Assembly (NCBI GenBank): GCA_007132315.1
Contig: SLOW01000355.1
Location: 1 to 5,640, forward strand
Direction: 5' to 3'
Source of the DNA: Opitutales bacterium
GTDB taxonomy: Bacteria > Verrucomicrobiota > Verrucomicrobiia > Opitutales > T3Sed10-336
DNA: 5,640 bases
In this document: in pieces, positions 1 through 5,640 of the stretch
How the letters are laid out: every line of letters begins with the position of its first letter
How positions within the stretch are numbered: the stretch's first letter is position 1
Notes under the pieces: generated by a model
What the model was told of the DNA's origin: nothing
What the model saw: only the letters and a program-made list of their open reading frames with translations
Database searches by the model: none
Made by a program: the position numbers and the translations under genes

Positions 1-1207
<1,207 letters not shown>

Positions 1208-1211
<4 letters not shown>

Positions 1212-1924
1212 AAGTCACGACACTCACCATCAACGGCGAACTGGTAAGCGCCTCACCCGGTACGACCCTCCTGGAGGCGGCCCGGGAAAACGGCCTGGAC
1301 ATTCCGACCCTGTGCGCGATCGAGGGCCTTTCCACCGTCGGGGCCTGCAGGCTTTGTCTGGTCGAAATCGAAGGGAGTTCACGCCTTCAGCCCTCCTGTG
1401 TCACGGCCGCCGAAGAAGGCATGGAGGTGCGAACCGACAGCGACCGGCTACAGCGTTACCGGCGAATGGCCCTCGAGCTCTTTTTCGCCGAACGCAACCA
1501 CGTCTGTCCCGTGTGCGTCGCCAACGGCCACTGCGAACTCCAGGACCGCGCCCGGGATGTGGGCATGGACCACGTGCGGGTTCCCTACCGGCACCCGGAC
1601 CTCTCGGTCGATATCACCCACGAGCGGTTCGGACTCGACCACAACCGCTGCATCCTCTGTACGCGCTGCGTGCGCGCCTGCGACGAACTGGAAGGCGCCC
1701 ACACCTGGGACCTCGCCGGACGCGGTCGCAACACCCACGTCATCACCGACCTGAACGAGCCCTGGGGCGAAGCTCTGAGCTGCACGTCGTGCGGCAAATG
1801 CGTGGAGGCCTGTCCGACGGGCGCAATTTTCCACAAGGGCTCCACCGTCGCGGAAATGGAACACCGTCGCGACCGGATCCGTTTTATCGCACAGGCCCGA
1901 GGCAAGAAAGAGTGGACGCCATGA
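1208..1924 (+). CDS. hoxU: HoxU, iron-sulfur subunit of the hydrogenase diaphorase module
   Basis: HoxU carries electrons between the hydrogenase module (HoxY/HoxH) and the flavin of HoxF; it corresponds to the N-terminal part of NuoG. The 238-residue length is typical. All expected cluster ligands are present. The plant-type [2Fe-2S] domain uses Cys36, Cys47, Cys50 and Cys64. A [4Fe-4S] site with one histidine uses His98, Cys100, Cys103 and Cys109 (NHVCPVCVANGHCELQ, a HoxU-like spacing). A two-cluster ferredoxin-like domain follows, with Cys148/151/154/158 and Cys192/195/198/202, the latter ending in CPTGAIF. Unlike NuoG there is no molybdopterin-type C-terminal domain. The start at 1208 overlaps the hoxF stop and the stop overlaps the hoxY start, both as ATGA, so translation is probably coupled. 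Nothing is missing or disrupted. Confidence 0.95.
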
Positions 1925-2490
1925 GCGCAAAATCAAAAAACCGCACCGCCCCGAAGCCGCGCCCCCGCATCGCCACCGTCTGGCTGGCGGGTTGCTCGGG
2001 CTGTCATATGTCATTCCTCGACCTGGACGAATGGTTGTTCGAGCTTGCCGAACTGGCCGACGTTGTTTACAGTCCGGTCGCCGACGTCAAAGAGTATCCG
2101 GAAAACGTGGACGCCGTGCTCATCGAGGGCGCGGTCGCCAACTTGGACAACCTCGAACTGCTCAAGAAAGTCCGCGCCCGGACCCGGCTGGTGGTGGCCT
2201 TCGGCGATTGCGCCATCACCGGCAACGTCACGTCCCTGCGGAATCCGTTGGGAGGTCCGGACAGCGCGTTGCACCGCGCTTATGTCGAAGAAGTCGACGG
2301 AAACGGCTCTCCGCCCTCCGACCGGACGACGGTCCCCGAACTGCTCCCCAAGGTTCTTCCCTTGCACCAGGTCATCAAAATCGACGCCTTCCTGCGGGGC
2401 TGTCCGCCGTCTCCCGCGGCCATACGCGAACTCCTCGAACAAACCCTCAGCCCGCCCTCGAAATCCCGTTCCAAGAAGGATACGCCATGA
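1921..2490 (+). CDS. hoxY: HoxY, small subunit of NAD-reducing [NiFe] hydrogenase
   Basis: HoxY is the electron-transfer small subunit that pairs with HoxH and holds the [4Fe-4S] cluster proximal to the active site. The 189-residue protein has the four ligands expected: Cys25 and Cys28 (GCSGCHMSFLDLDE), Cys97 (GDCAITGNV) and Cys161 (RGCPPSP). It lacks the extra C-terminal clusters of membrane-bound uptake hydrogenases, as usual for group 3d. No twin-arginine signal is seen, which fits a cytoplasmic enzyme. I chose the ATG at 1921 because it forms an ATGA overlap with hoxU and follows a purine-rich GAAAGAG at 1906-1912; the frame stays open further upstream, but there it only shadows hoxU. Both ends are basic and probably flexible (residues 2-16 and about 177-189). 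The stop overlaps the hoxH start. Confidence 0.95.
   Translation: MSAKSKNRTAPKPRPRIATVWLAGCSGCHMSFLDLDEWLFELAELADVVYSPVADVKEYPENVDAVLIEGAVANLDNLELLKKVRARTRLVVAFGDCAITGNVTSLRNPLGGPDSALHRAYVEEVDGNGSPPSDRTTVPELLPKVLPLHQVIKIDAFLRGCPPSPAAIRELLEQTLSPPSKSRSKKDTP
2476..2480 (+). promoter_or_regulatory. Ribosome binding site of hoxH
   Basis: AAGGA ends 6 bases before the hoxH ATG at 2487, within the last codons of hoxY. It fixes the hoxH start at the ATGA overlap, although the same frame is open far upstream as a shadow of hoxY. Confidence 0.65.
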
Positions 2491-3923
2491 GCGCCGAGAA
2501 CAAGACCATCACCATCGATCCGGTGACCCGCCTCGAGGGACACGCGCGAATCACCATCCATCTCGACGCGGGCGGCGCGGTGGAGGACGCCCGGTTTCAC
2601 GTGACGGAATTCCGCGGTTTCGAAAAGTTCTGTGAAGGCCGGCCGCTGTGGGAAATGCCCGGCATCACCGCCCGGATCTGCGGGATTTGTCCGGTAAGCC
2701 ACCTCCTCGCCTCGGCCAAAGCCGGAGACGAGGTCCTGGCGGTGTCCGTTCCCGAGGCCGCGGCCAACCTGCGGCGCCTGATGAACCTCGGGCAGATCAT
2801 CCAGTCCCACGCCCTGAGCTTCTTCCACCTCAGCGCCCCCGACCTGCTTCTCGGCATGGACGCCGACCCCGGCACCCGCAACGTCTTTGGATTGATGGCC
2901 AAAGAGCCCGATCTGGCCCGGGACGGCATCCGGTTGCGCCAGTTCGGCCAGGAAGTGATCGAAATTCTCGGCGGAAAAAAGATCCATCCCAGTTGGGCGG
3001 TGCCCGGAGGCGTGCGCGTACCCCTCTCCGAGAAAGGACGCGACGCCATCCGCGAACGCCTGCCCGAAGCCAGACGCATCTCCCGGGAAGCGTTGGACCT
3101 GTTCCGCAAAATCGCCGAACGCTTCGCCGAAGAAGCGGCGGTGCTGGGTGACTTCTCGACCCTGTTTCTCGGGCTGGTGGCGAAAGACGGCGGCTGGGAA
3201 CATTACGACGGAACCATCCGGGTCATGGATTCCGAGGGAATCCGCGTGGCCGACGGATTGGATCCCCGGCAATACCGGTCTTATATCGCCGAGGCGGTCG
3301 AGGACTGGTCGTATCTGAAATTTCCCTACTACCGGGAGCGCGGTTATCCCGACGGCGCCTACCGGGTCGGTCCCCTCGCCCGCCTGAACCTGTGCGATCA
3401 CATGCCGACACCGCTGGCGGAAGAGGCCCGGCAAGCCTTCCGCGCCACCGCCGACGGGAAAGCGGTCACCTCGTCGTTCTATTACCACTACGCCCGTCTG
3501 GTCGAGATTCTGGCAGCGGTCGAGGAGGTCGAACGTCTGATCGACGACGAGAAGACACGCTCCCCCCGGATTCGCGCGGAGGCCGGAGTGAATCGTTCGA
3601 ACGGCGTGGGCGTGAGCGAAGCCCCGCGCGGCACGCTGTTTCACGATTACGAGGTGGACGAACACGGCCTGATCACCCGGGTCAACCTGATCATCGCCAC
3701 CGGCCAGAACAACCTGGCGATGAACCGCACCGTTCTCCAGGCCGCCCGGCACTACATCAAAGGGAGCGCCATTCCGGAGGGATTCCTCAACCGCATCGAA
3801 GCCGGTGTCCGCGCGTTTGACCCCTGCCTGAGTTGTTCCACCCACGCGCTGGGGCAGATGCCGTTACAGGTCACGCTCTACGGACCGAAGGGAGAAAAAC
3901 TCGATGAACGCACGCGCGACTGA
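2487..3923 (+). CDS. hoxH: HoxH, catalytic large subunit of NAD-reducing [NiFe] hydrogenase (precursor)
   Basis: HoxH holds the NiFe(CN)2CO active site that splits or forms H2. The precursor has 478 residues, close to the usual length for HoxH. The N-terminal L1 motif RICGICPVSH gives metal ligands Cys65 and Cys68, with His72 nearby; the C-terminal L2 motif DPCLSCSTH gives Cys447 and Cys450. Glu17 in RLEGH is the conserved glutamate linked in the family to proton transfer, and EAPRG (378-382) is another hydrogenase signature. The middle contains strongly HoxH-like segments such as WSYLKFPY and VGPLARLN. The protein ends in a 25-residue tail after His453, the expected processing point. Cysteines at all four nickel positions are normal, with no selenocysteine. 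It overlaps hoxY by 4 bases and hoxW by 20. The larger upstream open frame in hoxY is not part of the protein. Confidence 0.97.
   Translation: MSAENKTITIDPVTRLEGHARITIHLDAGGAVEDARFHVTEFRGFEKFCEGRPLWEMPGITARICGICPVSHLLASAKAGDEVLAVSVPEAAANLRRLMNLGQIIQSHALSFFHLSAPDLLLGMDADPGTRNVFGLMAKEPDLARDGIRLRQFGQEVIEILGGKKIHPSWAVPGGVRVPLSEKGRDAIRERLPEARRISREALDLFRKIAERFAEEAAVLGDFSTLFLGLVAKDGGWEHYDGTIRVMDSEGIRVADGLDPRQYRSYIAEAVEDWSYLKFPYYRERGYPDGAYRVGPLARLNLCDHMPTPLAEEARQAFRATADGKAVTSSFYYHYARLVEILAAVEEVERLIDDEKTRSPRIRAEAGVNRSNGVGVSEAPRGTLFHDYEVDEHGLITRVNLIIATGQNNLAMNRTVLQAARHYIKGSAIPEGFLNRIEAGVRAFDPCLSCSTHALGQMPLQVTLYGPKGEKLDERTRD
3846..3920 (+). other. Cleavable C-terminal peptide of pre-HoxH
   Basis: This stretch encodes the 25 residues after His453 of HoxH, beginning ALGQMPL and ending DERTRD. 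In the NAD-reducing hydrogenase of Ralstonia (Cupriavidus) the homologous tail, which also begins ALGQMPL, is removed after the histidine of the L2 motif once nickel is in place. Cleavage here is inferred from that similarity and from the adjacent protease gene. The hoxW ribosome binding site and start codon lie inside this segment. Confidence 0.85.
3888..3894 (+). promoter_or_regulatory. Ribosome binding site of hoxW
   Basis: AAGGGAG lies 9 bases before the ATG at 3904, inside the hoxH tail codons. It is among the clearer Shine-Dalgarno sequences in the window and supports the start that produces the 20-base hoxH/hoxW overlap. Confidence 0.65.
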
Positions 3924-4392
3924 CTCCCCGTTCGATCCCGACCGCATCCTGGTCATCGGCTACGGCAACGAACTGCGCGGCGACGATGCCGCCGGACGCT
4001 TCCTGGCCCAGAGGATCGCCACGTGGAGGCTTCCCGGAGTGCGGGTCCTTTCGGTTCGCCAACTCACCCCGGAACTCGCCGCCGAAGTGCCGGGCGGGGC
4101 CCTGGTTCTGTTCGCCGACGCGATCGAAGCCGGAGACAGCGAAACCGCCCCCCGAATCCGCCCCGTGACACCTTCGGGTGAGTCGTCCCGCAGCCATCAC
4201 TGCGGACCGGCCGAAATCCTGTCTCTGGCCGAGCGTCTGTACGGCGAGGTCGCGCTGGGGGCGGTTGTCAGCATACCCGGCGAACAGTTCGGCTGGGGCC
4301 GGCGGCTTTCGCCCACGGCGCAAACGAACCTGGAGGAAGCGCTCATTCTGTCGCGCAACCTGATCGACGCCCGGCAACTCGCGGCCCAATAG
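3904..4392 (+). CDS. hoxW: HoxW, hydrogenase maturation endopeptidase for HoxH
   Basis: The 162-residue protein belongs to the HybD/HycI/HoxW family of nickel-dependent maturation proteases, which remove the C-terminal tail of the large subunit after metal insertion. The family's opening motif is seen as VIGYGNELRGDDAAG (about residues 17-31). By alignment with the E. coli HybD metal ligands Glu16, Asp62 and His93, the likely nickel-sensing ligands here are Asp28, Asp72 (in LFADAIEAG) and His98 or His99 (in SHHCGP). An acidic residue other than Glu at the first position is usual in some family members. There is no signal peptide, so it acts in the cytoplasm. Its place directly after hoxH, overlapping it by 20 bases, points to HoxH as substrate and to coupled synthesis. 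The family assignment is firm; substrate specificity is inferred from context. Confidence 0.92.
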   Translation: MNARATDSPFDPDRILVIGYGNELRGDDAAGRFLAQRIATWRLPGVRVLSVRQLTPELAAEVPGGALVLFADAIEAGDSETAPRIRPVTPSGESSRSHHCGPAEILSLAERLYGEVALGAVVSIPGEQFGWGRRLSPTAQTNLEEALILSRNLIDARQLAAQ

Positions 4393-4459
4393 GCTCCGGC
4401 ACGGCCACGGCGCGAGGAATTGGCTTGAGCCCGTGCGGCCGGCACAGCAGAACACAAGC
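4393..4459. other. 67-base gap between hoxW and purE
   Basis: This is the only non-coding gap in the window and the boundary between the hydrogenase and purine genes. A loose inverted repeat (GCACGG at 4399-4404 against CCGTGC at 4431-4436, with a 26-base loop) is visible, but there is no run of T after it, so it is not a convincing intrinsic terminator. I see no good -35/-10 pair. A GAGGA at 4414-4418 is too far from the chosen purE ATG to serve it well. Read-through from hoxW into purE is therefore possible. Confidence 0.5.
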
Positions 4460-4957
4460 ATGGCCGAGGATAAACGCAAGCCGCTGGTCGGAATCATCAT
4501 GGGCAGTCAGTCCGACTGGCCGACCCTGGAACACGCCGCACGGACGCTGGAAACGCTGGGAGTCGCGTTCGAAACGCGGATTGTCAGCGCCCACCGGACG
4601 CCCGACCGCATGTACGATTACGCGAAAGGCACCCGGAAACGGGGTCTGCAGGCGATCATCGCCGGCGCCGGCGGGGCCGCCCACCTCCCCGGGATGGTGG
4701 CCGCACTCACCGAGGTTCCGGTGCTCGGCGTACCGGTCGAATCGCGCGCCCTCCAGGGGATGGACTCACTTTTATCGATCGTCCAGATGCCGGCCGGCGT
4801 CCCGGTCGCCACGTTCGCCATCGGCAAAGCCGGCGCGATCAACGCCGCGCTGTTCGCGGCGGCCCAGATCGCGATCAACGACACAGCTATCGCCGAAAAC
4901 CTCCTGCGGCATCGCCGGGAACAGACCGGAAACGTGGCGGAGACCCCGCAAACATGA
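4460..4957 (+). CDS. purE: PurE, N5-carboxyaminoimidazole ribonucleotide mutase
   Basis: PurE moves the carboxyl group of N5-carboxy-AIR to carbon 4, giving CAIR, in de novo purine synthesis in the cytoplasm. The 165-residue length matches the class I (bacterial) enzyme, and the following purK supports class I rather than the AIR carboxylase type. Motifs in order are GIIMGSQSDWPTL (11-23), which binds the phosphate of the substrate, SAHRTP (43-48) with the catalytic histidine at 45, GAGGAAHLPGM (69-79), and SLLSIVQMPAGVPVATFAIG (103-122). I chose the ATG at 4460 because it gives the normal N-terminus a few residues before the first strand; an in-frame GTG at 4433 would add nine residues with no family support. 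No strong Shine-Dalgarno precedes the ATG. The stop overlaps purK as ATGA. Confidence 0.95.
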   Translation: MAEDKRKPLVGIIMGSQSDWPTLEHAARTLETLGVAFETRIVSAHRTPDRMYDYAKGTRKRGLQAIIAGAGGAAHLPGMVAALTEVPVLGVPVESRALQGMDSLLSIVQMPAGVPVATFAIGKAGAINAALFAAAQIAINDTAIAENLLRHRREQTGNVAETPQT

Positions 4958-5640
4958 TTACCCCCGGAAGCACGTTGGGGGTCATGGGAGGCGGACAGCT
5001 CGGCCGCATGTTCGCGATCGCCGCACGTCGAATGGGATACCGGGTGCACGTCTTCGACCCGGCCGCGGGCGGTCCGGCGTCCCAGGTGACCGACCGCGAG
5101 GTCAATGCCGATTACACCGACGAATCCGCCCTGGATCGGTTCGCCCGCGACGTTGATGCCGTAACCGTCGAATTCGAGAACATCCCCGCCCGTTCGCTTG
5201 CGGTGCTCGCCGATCGGCGCCCCGTGCATCCCGCGGCCGAGGTCCTGTTGATCTGCCAGAACCGGGAACGCGAAAAGACCTTTCTCGCGAAAAAAGGTTA
5301 TCCGCTCGCGCCCTTCGCGGTTGTCGATTCGTCCGATTCCCTGCGCCGCGGCCTGGCGGAAACCGGCGTTCCCGGCGTTCTCAAAACGGCGGCCTTCGGG
5401 TACGACGGCAAGGGCCAACTCAGAATCGAGGGCGAATCCGACCCGGAACGCCTCTGGAAGGAATTCGGTGCGCCGCGGGCCGTCCTTGAAAAGTGGATTC
5501 CGCACGAAAGCGAGCTGTCGGTCATCTGCGGCGGGTCACCGAATTTCGGATACACCTGTTTTCCAGCGGCGGAGAACGTGCACAGCCGGCACATCCTGGA
5601 CTACTCGATCGTGCCCGCCCGGATCGAAAAGACGATTCTC
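4954..5640 (+). CDS. purK: PurK, N5-carboxyaminoimidazole ribonucleotide synthetase (3' end missing)
   Basis: PurK is an ATP-grasp enzyme that joins bicarbonate to AIR using ATP and hands the unstable N5-CAIR to PurE. The frame is open to the right edge, showing 229 residues of a family that usually has about 350-400, so the C-terminal part lies outside. The N-terminal nucleotide-binding-like fold begins with LGVMGGGQLGRM (8-19). VEFENIP is at 72-78, the segment QNREREKTFLAKKGYPLAPF (102-121) opens the ATP-grasp part, Lys144 lies in LKTAAFGYDGKGQ (143-155), and EKWIPHESELSVI (179-191) and AAENVH followed by HILDYSIVPARI (205-224) match the ATP-binding domain. The start at 4954 forms an ATGA overlap with purE and has a modest GGAG at 4939-4942. 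No frameshift or stop interrupts the visible part. Confidence 0.95.
   Translation, partial: MITPGSTLGVMGGGQLGRMFAIAARRMGYRVHVFDPAAGGPASQVTDREVNADYTDESALDRFARDVDAVTVEFENIPARSLAVLADRRPVHPAAEVLLICQNREREKTFLAKKGYPLAPFAVVDSSDSLRRGLAETGVPGVLKTAAFGYDGKGQLRIEGESDPERLWKEFGAPRAVLEKWIPHESELSVICGGSPNFGYTCFPAAENVHSRHILDYSIVPARIEKTIL

Noticed and set aside
1312..1920. Upstream in-frame extension of hoxY inside hoxU
   Set aside because: The translation is arginine- and proline-rich shadow sequence, while the hoxU frame has complete cluster motifs. The ATG at 1921 gives the normal HoxY length.
1992..2486. Upstream in-frame extension of hoxH inside hoxY
   Set aside because: It is out-of-frame shadow of hoxY. 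The HoxH family begins near the ATG at 2487, which has a good ribosome binding site.
2280..3845. A 521-codon open frame on the minus strand opposite hoxH
   Set aside because: Its codons are exact reverse complements of the hoxH codons, so it is open simply because hoxH avoids TTA, CTA and TCA, as expected in a GC-rich gene. The translation resembles no family I know and hoxH is certain.
4396..4442. Possible terminator hairpin between hoxW and purE
   Set aside because: The stem is short and bulged, the loop is about 26 bases, and no T-run follows. It does not meet the pattern of an intrinsic terminator.
4433..4459. Alternative GTG start for purE
   Set aside because: It adds nine residues not expected in PurE; the nearest GAGGA (4414-4418) is 14 bases away, and the ATG at 4460 gives a standard N-terminus.
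4618..5505. A 295-codon open frame on the minus strand opposite purE and purK
   Set aside because: It spans two well-recognised genes on the other strand and has no recognisable motif; GC-rich composition explains it.

Overview
The window is a gene-dense, GC-rich stretch of bacterial chromosome with every gene on the + strand. It carries two functional blocks. The first (1-4392) is most of an operon for a soluble, bidirectional, NAD(H)-linked [NiFe] hydrogenase of the group 3d (Hox) type: the 3' part of hoxF, then complete hoxU, hoxY, hoxH and hoxW. The second (4460 to the right edge) is purE followed by the first 229 codons of purK, which together carry out carboxylation of aminoimidazole ribonucleotide (AIR) in purine synthesis.

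In the hydrogenase, HoxF (FMN, NAD(H), one [4Fe-4S]) and HoxU (one [2Fe-2S] and three [4Fe-4S] sites by motif) form the diaphorase module. HoxY (proximal [4Fe-4S]) and HoxH ([NiFe] centre) form the hydrogenase module. HoxW is the endopeptidase expected to trim the HoxH C-terminus after nickel insertion. Electrons can run from H2 through HoxH, HoxY, HoxU and HoxF to NAD+, or back. All cofactor-binding cysteines expected from the families are present, so the enzyme looks intact. Any hoxE, and the N-terminal part of HoxF, would lie left of the window. No hyp maturation genes are visible.

The operon is very compact. The hoxF/hoxU, hoxU/hoxY, hoxY/hoxH and purE/purK junctions are all ATGA overlaps, and hoxH/hoxW overlap by 20 bases, which suggests translational coupling. 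The only non-coding gap is 67 bases between hoxW and purE. It shows no convincing terminator or promoter, so purEK might be read through from the hox operon, but the sequence cannot settle this.

The organism cannot be named with confidence. The GC-rich codon use, the three-subunit-plus HoxF layout and the PurE/PurK pair fit a Gram-negative-type bacterium with fermentative, facultative or hydrogen-oxidising metabolism. This is inference only. I found no mobile element, CRISPR array, RNA gene or clearly new system; the window looks like a well-preserved known module. The most notable points are the placement of the hoxW start signals inside the part of hoxH that encodes the cleaved tail, and the hox-pur adjacency.
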